A stretch of 64,000 nucleotides of DNA, from contig JADLFH010000046.1 in the NCBI GenBank assembly GCA_020845705.1, positions 62,001 through 126,000 on the forward strand, given 5' to 3'. The notes beneath the pieces are model-generated. The model saw nothing but the letters and a program-made list of their open reading frames with translations. It was not told the DNA's origin and ran no database searches. A program made the position numbers and the translations under genes. Of this stretch, positions 32,949 through 41,836 are shown piece after piece. The stretch's first letter is position 1. Every line of letters begins with the position of its first letter. This DNA is from Microthrixaceae bacterium. GTDB lineage: Bacteria; Actinomycetota; Acidimicrobiia; Acidimicrobiales; Microtrichaceae.

Positions 32949-34829
32949 TCAGCAGGTGTCCTGGCCGACGAGCTTCGCGGCGAAGTCGATGTCGCTGTCG
33001 CGGCAGGCATCGACGAGGGGGAACCTGCGCCAACCGTTGGCGGAGATGGCATCGTCAACTCGATCGCTGGGTGTCATGTATATGACCGGCCAGTAGCTGT
33101 CGTGGTCGAGGGGGATCTCGATGACGGAGGTCCCCCTCGGGAGGTCTCCGAGGTCGACGACGGGAAAGATCGAGATCAACTCACCGGTGCGGTACTCAGT
33201 GCGGCCGGGCCAGGTGGTCTTGAGCTGCACCCGATCATTCGCCTCCTGCTCCGCGTGGTCGGCGTCGGCGATTGACTGGAAGATCTGAGGTTCACCGATC
33301 ACCAGGTTGGCGCTGCGTTCCTTCAGGTAGTCGATCGACGCCATCCGAACGTGCCCCGGGTAGTAGATGGGGCTGAGCAGGCCCTCCTTGGCGACGACCG
33401 GGTCGGCCAACCCCAACATGTCGAGCGCGGGCAGCTCGGAGTAGTACGGGATCACCCCGAGAGGTATGACTGCGATGAGTGGCTGGTCCTTGCGGGTGAC
33501 ACCACCTGGAAATGCTGCTCCGAGGATCTCGCCCATCTGTCGCCACGACCCTGTGTAGTTCGCCGGCCAGTGGCTGAGTTGCTTGAAGGTGAACACGGGG
33601 AAAGCCCACCGATCGATCACCGAGTGGCTGAGCGAGAACACCCCCAACACACCGACCAGCACCACCTGACGCCAAGTGCTCGTGAAGCGGTCGATCAGAT
33701 GGGCGGCGGCCAGGGCGAGGAACGGGAGGATCGGCACCATGAAGCGGAACTCCATGAAGTCGGCCCCCACGTAGACGATGTAGAGGCACCACACACCCAC
33801 GACGATCGCCGCGGGAACCGTGCCGGGGATGGCGAACAGCGAGCGACGATGGCGCCGCCACCGCCCGATAAGCAGGAACGCTCCGTACCAGAGGGCGAAC
33901 CCGGCGAGGTAGAACAGGCCGTACGCGTACGGCTGCCAAAGGGACGCTCCGGTCTTGGCTGTGAGCGTGTTCGGTAGCAGCGATCCGTAGAAGTCGATCT
34001 TCCACGCCAGCCAGGGAACAACCAGGGCCAGAACCGGGACGCCCATCTGAAGCGCGCCTCGCACGGCTGTGGAGAGTCGTCGGGCACCGTCGCCTTCAGG
34101 GAGCGGACCGGAGTTGGGATCGTCGGCCGAGACGGCGCGCCACTCCCACAACAGGCTGATGAGGAACCAGGCGGCCACGAGGACGGTGGTGTCGAGTCGA
34201 ACCAACAACGCCACACCGCCGAGGAACCCCGCGAGGACTCGGCGAGCGGAAAGACCCAGGCGCGGATGGTCGAGGCCCGGCATCAGCAGGAAGCCCACCG
34301 CCGTCGCCAGGAGGGTTTGCAGCATCGTCTCCATGCCGCTGGTGGCGTACCCGAGGAAGCTCAGGTTCCCCAGCAGCACCAACACGGCAAAGGTGGCCAG
34401 AGTCAGGTCTCCAAGCATCGCTCGGAACAGTCGCAACACCACAGCGATGGTGACCACGAAGATGGCAAGGCCCACCAGCTCTCCGAATCGGGGCGTGTTC
34501 CAGTCGAGTCTCTCGGGGACGGCGTGAAGTGCGGTCCACAGGAAGTTCGTGTAGCCCTCGACGCGTTCACCCGGGTTCAGCACAAGCCCGTGACCGTTGG
34601 CCAGGTTCTGCGCGTAGCGGTAGGTGATGAAGGCGTCGTCTTGGATGAAGCGGAAGTTCCAACCCAATCCCAGCGCCAACAGGTACACCGCTGCCTCCAC
34701 CAGGCGGGGAGCCCGTTCGACCCATGGCCTGGCGAGATCGGTGAGCGTGCGAGCGGTGGCGCCCGTTCGCGTCCGGTCCGCGGTTGAGTGGTCCGCGGGT
34801 GGTGCCGACCCCCTGCTCGCGGCGTTCAC
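32949..34829 (-). CDS. GT-C membrane glycosyltransferase (AftB-like)
   Basis: About 626 aa with a dozen membrane helices and a soluble C-terminal domain of about 190 residues. The first extracytoplasmic loop carries FIQDDAFITYRYAQNLANGHG and NPGERVEGYTNFLW, with the DD metal/polyprenyl-phosphate motif, as in actinobacterial arabinofuranosyltransferase-like GT-C enzymes. It would transfer sugar from a lipid-phosphate donor outside the membrane. Start uncertain: GTG 34829 is chosen; the longer open frame overlaps folP. Convergent with the acyltransferase gene. Confidence 0.75.
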   Translation of the reverse strand: MNAASRGSAPPADHSTADRTRTGATARTLTDLARPWVERAPRLVEAAVYLLALGLGWNFRFIQDDAFITYRYAQNLANGHGLVLNPGERVEGYTNFLWTALHAVPERLDWNTPRFGELVGLAIFVVTIAVVLRLFRAMLGDLTLATFAVLVLLGNLSFLGYATSGMETMLQTLLATAVGFLLMPGLDHPRLGLSARRVLAGFLGGVALLVRLDTTVLVAAWFLISLLWEWRAVSADDPNSGPLPEGDGARRLSTAVRGALQMGVPVLALVVPWLAWKIDFYGSLLPNTLTAKTGASLWQPYAYGLFYLAGFALWYGAFLLIGRWRRHRRSLFAIPGTVPAAIVVGVWCLYIVYVGADFMEFRFMVPILPFLALAAAHLIDRFTSTWRQVVLVGVLGVFSLSHSVIDRWAFPVFTFKQLSHWPANYTGSWRQMGEILGAAFPGGVTRKDQPLIAVIPLGVIPYYSELPALDMLGLADPVVAKEGLLSPIYYPGHVRMASIDYLKERSANLVIGEPQIFQSIADADHAEQEANDRVQLKTTWPGRTEYRTGELISIFPVVDLGDLPRGTSVIEIPLDHDSYWPVIYMTPSDRVDDAISANGWRRFPLVDACRDSDIDFAAKLVGQDTC

Positions 34830-34890
34830 CGGGGCGATGGTAGCTCCCGGCGGGCAACGGGGGCCGAGGTCCGGATTTGACGGTCCCCTG

Positions 34891-34896
34891 TACGCT
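34891..34896 (+). promoter_or_regulatory. -10 box of leaderless promoter for folP
   Basis: TACGCT, six bases before GTG 34903, the first codon of the DHPS core. It supports that start. Confidence 0.45.
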
Positions 34897-34902
34897 GCCG
34901 GC

Positions 34903-35730
34903 GTGATCCGGCCCTCGATCATGGGTGTGCTCAACGTCACCCCCGACTCCTTCAGTGACGGCGGGCGCTTCAGCAGCGCCGCCGACGCCGTCGCGTGCGG
35001 CCGGCAGATGTTCAACGACGGTGCCGCGTTCGTCGACGTGGGTGGTGAGTCGACCCGCCCCGGTGCCGCCCCGGTGCCCCCTGACGAGGAGCTCCGACGG
35101 GTCCTTCCGGTGGTAGAGGCCCTTGTCGGCTGCGGTCCTGTCTCGATCGATACCCGTCACGAGGTAGTCGCCAGGGCTGCCGTGGCGGCGGGAGCGACCG
35201 TCATCAACGACGTCAGCTCGTCCCTGGGGGAGGTTGCGGCAGATCTGGGAGTCGGGTGGGTCGCCATGCACATGGCGGGCCTGCCGGCGACGATGCAGGA
35301 TGCGCCGCAATACCAGGACGTGGTCTCCGAGGTGCTCGACTTCGTGCTGGAGAGGGCTGAAGCGGCGAGGTTGGCGGGCGTTGCCCGTGTCTGGATCGAC
35401 CCGGGGTTCGGATTCGGCAAGACGGTTGACCACAACTTGACGTTGTTGGCCGCGCTCGATCGATTCGTGTCCACCGGCCTGCCGGTGCTGGTCGGGCTCA
35501 GCCGCAAGCAGACGATGGGCCAACTCACGTTGAGTAGCGACCGGCGGGTCAACCAGGCTGTCGAGAGCATCGAGCCTGCCGATCGTCTGGAGGCGTCGCT
35601 CGCAGCGGCGACCTGGGCGATGGAGATGGGCGTGTCGATGGTCCGTGCACACGATGTCCGAGCCCATGTCCATGCCGCTCGGGTGGTCGCGGGGTCGATA
35701 CAGCAAAACGCCATGACCGGGGCCGCATAG
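34903..35730 (+). CDS. folP: Dihydropteroate synthase
   Basis: 275 aa. Condenses pterin pyrophosphate with p-aminobenzoate; target of sulfonamides. The signature GVLNVTPDSFSDGG (about residues 7-20), SIDTRHEVV, the KxG-like DPGFGFGKT, GLSRK and the C-terminal VRAHDV block are all intact. A long upstream frame is open but overlaps the divergent GT-C gene. First gene of the folate/pantothenate/NAD cluster. Confidence 0.95.
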   Translation: MIRPSIMGVLNVTPDSFSDGGRFSSAADAVACGRQMFNDGAAFVDVGGESTRPGAAPVPPDEELRRVLPVVEALVGCGPVSIDTRHEVVARAAVAAGATVINDVSSSLGEVAADLGVGWVAMHMAGLPATMQDAPQYQDVVSEVLDFVLERAEAARLAGVARVWIDPGFGFGKTVDHNLTLLAALDRFVSTGLPVLVGLSRKQTMGQLTLSSDRRVNQAVESIEPADRLEASLAAATWAMEMGVSMVRAHDVRAHVHAARVVAGSIQQNAMTGAA

Positions 35731-35753
35731 GCCTACGAGAGGAAGAAGACGTC

Positions 35754-36269
35754 ATGCCGCCGAAAGGCAAATGGGCACAGGGCATCAAGCCCCGGCATTT
35801 CAACTGGGTGATACAGGACCAACTCGCGGTGTGCGAGCGACCGGGTGGCTACGGAGCCAACCACCGTCGGGTGCGTCGTCAGGAGGAGATCATCTGGGTG
35901 CGCGAACAGGGTTTCGCGCCGGTGGTGAGCCTCATCCCGGCCCCACACAACCTTCACAACTACGACGAGCTGAACGTCACCTGGCGGCATTGGCCCTTCC
36001 CGGTGGCCGAGGACTACCCGCGGTATCTGACCGAGCACTTCACCGAGTTGCGTGAGCTGATGGCCTCGGGCCACAAGGTGTTGGTTCATCACGAGGAACT
36101 GGGTGACCGCACCGTGGGCCTGATGGCGGCGTATCTGGTGTGGGCCGGTCTGGTGGTGGAGGAGCCCAAGGCGGTGTTCCTCGTCGAACACATCACGTCT
36201 CGCCAACTCGGTCCGACGGGGCGCGAGCTGGTGTCGGTCGCGAGGAAGCTGTCGGGCTCGGCGGGCTGA
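35754..36269 (+). CDS. Protein-phosphatase-like protein lacking the catalytic cysteine
   Basis: 171 aa. The shape is that of a dual-specificity phosphatase: ITxx-like N-terminal strand and the P-loop region VLVHHEELGDRTVGLMAAYLVW (about residues 113-134). In active enzymes the loop is HCx5R; here it reads H-H-E-E-L-G-D-R, with His in place of the nucleophilic Cys. So it is probably a pseudophosphatase or binder. It lies between folP and folB in the same orientation; a role in folate metabolism is suggested only by context. Confidence 0.6.
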   Translation: MPPKGKWAQGIKPRHFNWVIQDQLAVCERPGGYGANHRRVRRQEEIIWVREQGFAPVVSLIPAPHNLHNYDELNVTWRHWPFPVAEDYPRYLTEHFTELRELMASGHKVLVHHEELGDRTVGLMAAYLVWAGLVVEEPKAVFLVEHITSRQLGPTGRELVSVARKLSGSAG

Positions 36270-36271
36270 AC

Positions 36272-36652
36272 GTGGGTGATCGAATCGAGCTCCGCGGGCT
36301 GCGGGTGATGGCGATCTGTGGCGTGTTGGCCGAAGAGCGGTCGCGCCCCCAACCCTTCGCCTTCGACATCGATCTCGAATGCGACCTCGGGCCCGCCGGT
36401 CGCACCGACGACTTGGCCGACACGATCGACTACGCCGAGGTTTGCGATCGCATCGTCCGAGTCGCCGTCGAGGGCCGATACTCGCTGATGGAACGTCTCG
36501 CCGAGGTGGCAGCGGAATCAATCCTGGCGCTCGACGGTGTGGAAGGGGTTTCGGTTCTGCTCATGAAGCTGCGACCGCCCGTCGGCCACGACCTCTCCAC
36601 GGCGGGTGTCCGCGTCAACCGGGGTGGCAGCTTTGCCGGCGAGGGGCCGTGA
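36272..36652 (+). CDS. folB: Dihydroneopterin aldolase
   Basis: 126 aa. Converts dihydroneopterin to 6-hydroxymethyl-dihydropterin. The fold pattern RIELRGLRVMAICGVLAEER at the N-terminus, the conserved TIDYAEV and LMERLAEVAAESIL and the C-terminal LRPP are intact. It overlaps folK by four bases (GTGA). Confidence 0.93.
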   Translation: MGDRIELRGLRVMAICGVLAEERSRPQPFAFDIDLECDLGPAGRTDDLADTIDYAEVCDRIVRVAVEGRYSLMERLAEVAAESILALDGVEGVSVLLMKLRPPVGHDLSTAGVRVNRGGSFAGEGP

Positions 36653-37101
36653 CCCGGACCTTTCTGAGTCTCGGCTCCAATCTGGGAGATCGACGAGCGC
36701 TGCTGCGTGACGCGCTCGATTCGCTGCCGGACGTGGTAGGTGTCTCCTCGCTGTATGAAACCGATCCAGTGGGCGGCCCCCACCAGGGCGCCTACCTCAA
36801 CCTCGTGGTGCAGCTCGAGACGTCGCTCACGCCCCATCAGCTGCTGGGTCTTTGCCACCGGATCGAAGCGGCGGCAAACCGGGCCAGGGGCGAGCGCTGG
36901 GGGCCACGCACACTCGACGTGGACATCATCTGGATGGATGGAGTGGAGCTCGACGGCGAGCAGCTCACGATTCCCCATCGCCGCTGGAAGGAGCGTCGTT
37001 TCGTGCTGACGCCGCTGCGCGAGCTGGCTCCGGATCTGGTGACGGCCCAAGACGTCGACCTGGCCGAGGGGCGCGTCTGGCCGGTGGAGCCACTCGAATG
37101 A
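36649..37101 (+). CDS. folK: 2-amino-4-hydroxy-6-hydroxymethyldihydropteridine pyrophosphokinase
   Basis: 150 aa. Activates the pterin with pyrophosphate for folP. The motifs FLSLGSNLGDR, YETDPVGG, NLVVQLET and the catalytic RWGPRTLDVDI (two metal-binding Asp) are all present. GTG 36649 overlaps the folB stop; the next gene overlaps by four bases. Confidence 0.95.
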   Translation: MTRTFLSLGSNLGDRRALLRDALDSLPDVVGVSSLYETDPVGGPHQGAYLNLVVQLETSLTPHQLLGLCHRIEAAANRARGERWGPRTLDVDIIWMDGVELDGEQLTIPHRRWKERRFVLTPLRELAPDLVTAQDVDLAEGRVWPVEPLE

Positions 37102-37820
37102 CGCCCTCCACTCCACCCCGTGTGCGGGTGGTCGGCAGGGGTCGCGCCGGGGGATCCTTCGCGGCAGCGCTCTCGGCGTTCGGCCGGCAGGTGGACCACG
37201 TCGCGGGTCACAGCGAGACCATCTCGGCGGAGGACGTGGATCTCGTGTTGCTGTGCGTTCCCGACTCGGTGGTTTCCCACGTTGCGGCGCGGGTGGTCGG
37301 CTCGACCGCCGCCGTCGTCGCGCACACGGCCGGCTCGCTGGGCATCGACGTGCTCGGTGACCATCCACGACGAGCCGTGCTGCACCCGCTCGCGTCACTG
37401 CCCGACCCTGAGGTGGGGGCCGCCCGCCTGCGGAGCGGCATCACCTTCGCGGTCTCCGGCGACCCCGTTGCGCGGGAGGTCGCCGAAGCACTCGGTGGGA
37501 CGCCGATCGAGGTGGGTGACGCCCAAAGGGCGGCGTACCACGCGGCGGCCACCATCGCTTCGAACCATCTGGTGGCGTTGATGGATCAGGTCGATCGGGT
37601 TGCTGGGGAAGTGGGCCTGGGGGGGGAGATGTACCTGCCTCTGGTGCACCAGACGCTCGACAACGTCGAACGACTCGGCGCTCCCGCGGCCTTGACGGGT
37701 CCGGCCGCACGGGGCGACGTTGCGACCCTCGATCGACATCGGGCGTTGCTTTCGGACTCCGACGTGGCCGCGTACAACGCCATGGCAGAGCTGTGCAGAG
37801 CCCTGGCGGCGAGGCGATGA
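37098..37820 (+). CDS. Rossmann/DUF2520 oxidoreductase, candidate PanG-type ketopantoate reductase
   Basis: 240 aa. An N-terminal NAD(P) Rossmann domain (VRVVGRGRAGGSFAAAL, about residues 8-24) and a C-terminal helical domain of DUF2520 type (ASNHLVALMDQV, MYLPLVHQTLDN). DUF2520 proteins include PanG, an alternative ketopantoate reductase in bacteria lacking PanE. This gene sits four bases before panC, so it may supply pantoate. No PanE is in the window, but the rest of the genome is unseen. Confidence 0.7.
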   Translation: MTPSTPPRVRVVGRGRAGGSFAAALSAFGRQVDHVAGHSETISAEDVDLVLLCVPDSVVSHVAARVVGSTAAVVAHTAGSLGIDVLGDHPRRAVLHPLASLPDPEVGAARLRSGITFAVSGDPVAREVAEALGGTPIEVGDAQRAAYHAAATIASNHLVALMDQVDRVAGEVGLGGEMYLPLVHQTLDNVERLGAPAALTGPAARGDVATLDRHRALLSDSDVAAYNAMAELCRALAARR

Positions 37821-38674
37821 CGGTGGAAGTGATCGGGAGGGTCTCGGTACTGCAAGACCGACTTGCTGCTGCACGCGGTGCCGGAGCGTCGGTGGGGCTG
37901 GTTCCCACAATGGGATATCTGCACGCGGGCCACGCGTCGCTCATCGCAGCAGCGGCCGCGGACACCGATCTGGTGGTGGTCACCAGCTTCGTCAACCCCC
38001 TCCAGTTCGCCGCCGGAGAGGACCTCGACAGCTACCCCAGCGATCCCGAGCGTGACGAATCGGTGGTCGCCTCCGCCGGTGGCCATGTCGTGTTCCGGCC
38101 CAGCCGAGACGAGATGTACCCGCGCCCGATGATCACGACGGTGTCTGTGGCCGAGCTGTCGAAGGTGATGGAGGGAGCCTCACGGCCCACGCACTTCGAC
38201 GGTGTGACAACCGTGGTGACGAAGCTGTTCTCGATCGTGGGGCGCTGTCGCGCCTATTTCGGTGAGAAGGACTTCCAGCAACTCGCGATCGTCCGGCGGA
38301 TGACCGCGGATCTGTCCCTTCCGGCCGACGTGGTGGGCTGCCCGACGGTGCGTGAGCACGATGGCTTGGCCTTGTCGAGCCGCAACGTGTACCTCGGCCC
38401 GGACGAACGGAAGGCGGCGCCGGTGCTGAATCGGGCGCTGCGAAGCGGTGCCGCGGCGATCGAGGCAGGCGAGAGCGACGCTGCGGTGGTCCGAGCCGGG
38501 ATGCGTTCTGTGATCGAAGCGGAACCCCTGGCCCGTCTCGACTACGTCGAGGTGGCGGACCCCGAGACTCTGGCGCCGTTGGAGAACTGCGATTCGCGAG
38601 CGCGGCTGTTCGGAGCAGTTCGCTTCGGCCGGGCTCGGCTGATCGACAACGTTGCCGTCGGGGCCTCTTGGTGA
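37817..38674 (+). CDS. panC: Pantothenate synthetase
   Basis: 285 aa. ATP-dependent condensation of pantoate with beta-alanine. HIGH-like motif LHAGHASLI (about residues 36-44), the PTMGYLH strand, FGEKDFQQL and the KMSKS-like SSRNVYL are typical. ATG 37817 overlaps the DUF2520 gene (ATGA), and the gene overlaps nadB. Confidence 0.95.
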   Translation: MTVEVIGRVSVLQDRLAAARGAGASVGLVPTMGYLHAGHASLIAAAAADTDLVVVTSFVNPLQFAAGEDLDSYPSDPERDESVVASAGGHVVFRPSRDEMYPRPMITTVSVAELSKVMEGASRPTHFDGVTTVVTKLFSIVGRCRAYFGEKDFQQLAIVRRMTADLSLPADVVGCPTVREHDGLALSSRNVYLGPDERKAAPVLNRALRSGAAAIEAGESDAAVVRAGMRSVIEAEPLARLDYVEVADPETLAPLENCDSRARLFGAVRFGRARLIDNVAVGASW

Positions 38675-40275
38675 GCGGAGTGGTTGCAGACTCAGAAGTA
38701 CTCGACCTGTTGGTCGTCGGTTCGGGAGTAGCCGGGCTTTCGGCCGCGGTGCGGGCGGCGCGCACCCTCGGGCTCCGCACGGGTGTTCTATCGAAAGCCG
38801 AGCTGGACCAGGCCACCACCCGGTGGGCACAGGGCGGGGTGGCGGCAGCGCTGTCAGGCGACCCCGAAGAGATCGATCTGCACCTGGCCGACACGCTCGC
38901 GGCGGGAGCTGGTCTCTGCGATGTCGATGCGGTGCGAGTTCTGGTCGACGAGGGACCGACTCGGGTTGAGGACCTCATCGCAATGGGAGCGCAGTTCGAC
39001 CACGATTCGGAAGGCCGCCTGGAGCTGGCGCGTGAGGGAGGACACTCGGTGGCGCGGGTTCTCCACGCCGGGGGCGCCGCGACCGGACTCGAGATCGAGC
39101 GTGCGTTGGTCGAGGCGGTTCGCAGTACGGCGGCGGTGCTCCACGAGCGGGCGTTCGCCCTCGATCTGTTGGTCGAGGACGGCCGCTGTCGTGGCGTCCG
39201 AGCGCTGGACGCGACCGGCGCGAGCTTCGAGGCGCGTGCTCGACACACCGTGTTGGCCACCGGCGGTGCGGGTCAGCTCTTCGCGGTGACCACGAACCCG
39301 CCGGTTGCCACCGGCGACGGTGTGGCGATGGCGATCGCTGCGGGCGTTGCCGTGGCGGATCTCGAGTTCTTCCAGTTCCACCCCACCGCGCTTGCTCACC
39401 AGTCGATGCCCCGGCCGCTGTTGTCCGAAGCTCTCCGGGGGCACGGCGCGCTCCTTCGAGACAGTTCCGGCGAGCGCTTCGTGGACGAGTTGCTTCCTCG
39501 TGACGTGGTCTCGCGAGCCATCACCTCGGTTCTGCTTGATCAGCGGGTTGACCACGTGTGGCTCGACGCGACAGGTCTCGACCACTTCGCCACCCGGTTC
39601 CCGACCATCGCCGCCGACCTGGCTCGAGTCGGGTTGGATCCCGCGACCGAGTGGCTGCCGGTCGCTCCCGCGGCTCATCACCAGTGCGGTGGGATCGTTA
39701 CGGACCTCAACGGCGCCACGACGTTGCCGGGTCTGTGGGCGTGCGGCGAGACGAGCTGTACCGGTGTACACGGCGCCAACCGCTTGGCAAGCAACTCCCT
39801 GTTGGAGGGAATGGTTTTCGGCGCCCGTGTGGTCGAGGCAATCGCCGCGGGTTCCGACGGTCCGGATCCGACCGGCGCGATGCGAGCTGCACTCGCCGCG
39901 GGGGAGGAGGATCTCGTCATCGGGGGGCGGCGCCTCCATGTGGGGCCGCTTCCCTGGGGACGCGACGCCCGGATCTCTCGACCCGAGGTGGCGGCACAGC
40001 GCGAGCGGCTTCAACGAACCATGACCACCATGGCCGGTGTGCTTCGGAGCGCGGAGAGCCTCGGTGCCGCGATCGACGTGGTGGAGTCGATAGCGGCACG
40101 CCTGCCGGACCAATCCGACGACCCACGGACCTGCGAGCTGGTGAACCTGGTACGGGTCGGACACGTGCTGCTGGCGGCGGGGTTGGCCCGGACCGAGAGC
40201 CGTGGCTCGCACACCAGAACCGACTTCCCTGATCTGTCCGAGGACTTCCGGTGCCGGCTGGTTCTCGGGGGCTGA
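38671..40275 (+). CDS. nadB: L-aspartate oxidase
   Basis: 534 aa. FAD enzyme turning aspartate into iminoaspartate for NAD synthesis. FAD motif VVGSGVAGLSAAVRAA at the N-terminus, ATTRWAQGGVAAAL, FHPTAL, and the CGETSCTGVHGANRLASNSLLE block are intact. GTG 38671 overlaps panC by four bases. nadA is not in the window; nadC follows after one gene. Confidence 0.95.
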   Translation: MSGVVADSEVLDLLVVGSGVAGLSAAVRAARTLGLRTGVLSKAELDQATTRWAQGGVAAALSGDPEEIDLHLADTLAAGAGLCDVDAVRVLVDEGPTRVEDLIAMGAQFDHDSEGRLELAREGGHSVARVLHAGGAATGLEIERALVEAVRSTAAVLHERAFALDLLVEDGRCRGVRALDATGASFEARARHTVLATGGAGQLFAVTTNPPVATGDGVAMAIAAGVAVADLEFFQFHPTALAHQSMPRPLLSEALRGHGALLRDSSGERFVDELLPRDVVSRAITSVLLDQRVDHVWLDATGLDHFATRFPTIAADLARVGLDPATEWLPVAPAAHHQCGGIVTDLNGATTLPGLWACGETSCTGVHGANRLASNSLLEGMVFGARVVEAIAAGSDGPDPTGAMRAALAAGEEDLVIGGRRLHVGPLPWGRDARISRPEVAAQRERLQRTMTTMAGVLRSAESLGAAIDVVESIAARLPDQSDDPRTCELVNLVRVGHVLLAAGLARTESRGSHTRTDFPDLSEDFRCRLVLGG

Positions 40276-40291
40276 CGAACCACGCGATGCC

Positions 40292-40297
40292 TATAGT
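40292..40297 (+). promoter_or_regulatory. -10 box of leaderless promoter
   Basis: TATAGT, six bases before GTG 40304; near-consensus. Confidence 0.5.
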
Positions 40298-40303
40298 GCG
40301 TCG

Positions 40304-40936
40304 GTGGCCTCCACGCTCGAGTTGATCGCAGTCCACCGTCGAGCGACTGCGGATCTGCTCGATGGTCTGGGCGACGACGAGTGGTCGGCCCCCAGCCTCT
40401 GCGACGCCTGGAGCGTTCGGGAAGTGGCCGGCCATCTGATCTCGCCATTTGTTGTGTCCGTCCCCAGAATCCTCTTGCTCTCGATCCGCCATCGCGGGCC
40501 GAACGCCGCGATGCGTGAGCTTGCGCGGGACCTCGGTCGTAGACCGAGGGCGGAGTTGGTGGCCACTCTGCGTGAGAATGCCGAGCATCGGTTCAAGCCG
40601 CCGGGGCTCCCACATGAGGCCCCGCTCACCGACATCGTCGTGCATACGCTCGACATCACGGTGCCGCTGGAGCGGCCCGTCGTGTCCGGCCCGGACGCAC
40701 TGCAGGTTGTGTTGGACTTCTTGGTGAGTCCTGTGGCCACCCGTGGATTCCTCCCACGGGACCGCGTTCGGCGGTTGCGCCTCGTGGCCACCGACCTCGG
40801 CTGGACCCACGGTGAGGGGCAGGAGGTGTCGGGCCCGGGGTGGGCGTTGGCGTTGGCGTTGACGGGTCGACCCGCCGGTCTCGACCACCTCGAGGGCGAG
40901 GGAGTGCCGGCTCTCCGCGACCGCGTCGTGCGATAG
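40304..40936 (+). CDS. MDMPI/DinB-like protein (mycothiol-dependent maleylpyruvate isomerase family)
   Basis: 210 aa four-helix bundle. The N-terminal region (TADLLDGLGDDEWSAPSLCDAWSVREVAGHLI) is the MDMPI/DinB_2 signature, with the metal-binding His in GHL, and a second His at VVHTLD. The family includes mycothiol-dependent isomerases; the substrate here is unknown. It has its own -10 box and is inserted between nadB and nadC. Confidence 0.8.
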   Translation: MASTLELIAVHRRATADLLDGLGDDEWSAPSLCDAWSVREVAGHLISPFVVSVPRILLLSIRHRGPNAAMRELARDLGRRPRAELVATLRENAEHRFKPPGLPHEAPLTDIVVHTLDITVPLERPVVSGPDALQVVLDFLVSPVATRGFLPRDRVRRLRLVATDLGWTHGEGQEVSGPGWALALALTGRPAGLDHLEGEGVPALRDRVVR

Positions 40937-40965
40937 GGGGAGGCACCGTCGCTAGCGTGCCGTGG

Positions 40966-41802
40966 ATGTACGTGGAGCCACCTGTCCATGTCGTTCGCGA
41001 GGCGGTCGCGCGGGCGATCGCCGAAGACCTGGCCCCCATCGGCGACGTCACCTCCGCGTTGTTGGACCCGACGGTTGTCGCTGAGTGCCGGGTCGTCGCC
41101 CGTGAGGCCGGGTCGGTCGCGGGCACGGCGTGTGCGGTCGAGGCGTTCGCTCAGATCGATCCTGCCGTCGAGGTGACGTTGCAGCACCGCGACGGGGACC
41201 GTGTCGAACCGGGCGACGTGCTCGCGAACGTGTCTGGACCGCTGCGGTCGATCCTCACCGCCGAGCGCACGGCGTTGAACTTCCTCGGCCACCTCTCGGG
41301 CATCGCCACGCTCACCGCGCGCTATGTGGCCGCGGCAAAGGAGGGCGGCCGGGCGCAGGTGTGGGACACCCGCAAGACCACACCAGGGCTACGCACGCTC
41401 GAGAAAGCTGCGGTGCGAGCCGGTGGGGGGCGCAACCACCGAGGAAATCTCTCGGAGTGGATCCTCCTGAAGGACAACCACATCGCGGGAATCGGGATAG
41501 CCGAAGCCGTGCGCCGAGCGAAGGATCTGTGGCCTGCCCGGACCGTTCACATCGAGTGCGATCGCCTGGAGCAGGCCCTCGAAGCCGTCGACGCAGGCGC
41601 CTCCGCGGTGCTGTTGGACAACATGACGCCCGAGCAGGTTGCCGAGTGTGTCGCGGCGGTGCGCGGCCGTTGCCTGCTGGAGGTTTCCGGAGGGGTGACC
41701 CTCGAGACGATCGCCTCCTACTCGGCCACCGGGATAGATCTCATCTCGGTGGGTCGCATCACGAACTCGGCGCCGGTGCTCGATGTCGGACTCGACATCT
41801 GA
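40966..41802 (+). CDS. nadC: Nicotinate-nucleotide pyrophosphorylase (carboxylating)
   Basis: 278 aa. Quinolinate plus PRPP gives nicotinate mononucleotide. The motifs ERTALNFLGHLSGIATLT, DTRKTTPGLR, LLKDNHI and IDLISVGRITNSAP are intact. ATG 40966 lies seven bases after TAGCGT (40953-40958); a GTG at 40957 is an alternative. Completes the NAD branch with nadB. Confidence 0.95.
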   Translation: MYVEPPVHVVREAVARAIAEDLAPIGDVTSALLDPTVVAECRVVAREAGSVAGTACAVEAFAQIDPAVEVTLQHRDGDRVEPGDVLANVSGPLRSILTAERTALNFLGHLSGIATLTARYVAAAKEGGRAQVWDTRKTTPGLRTLEKAAVRAGGGRNHRGNLSEWILLKDNHIAGIGIAEAVRRAKDLWPARTVHIECDRLEQALEAVDAGASAVLLDNMTPEQVAECVAAVRGRCLLEVSGGVTLETIASYSATGIDLISVGRITNSAPVLDVGLDI

Positions 41803-41836
41803 CCCCTGCTCCACAGCCCTGACAAGATGACGGGCC

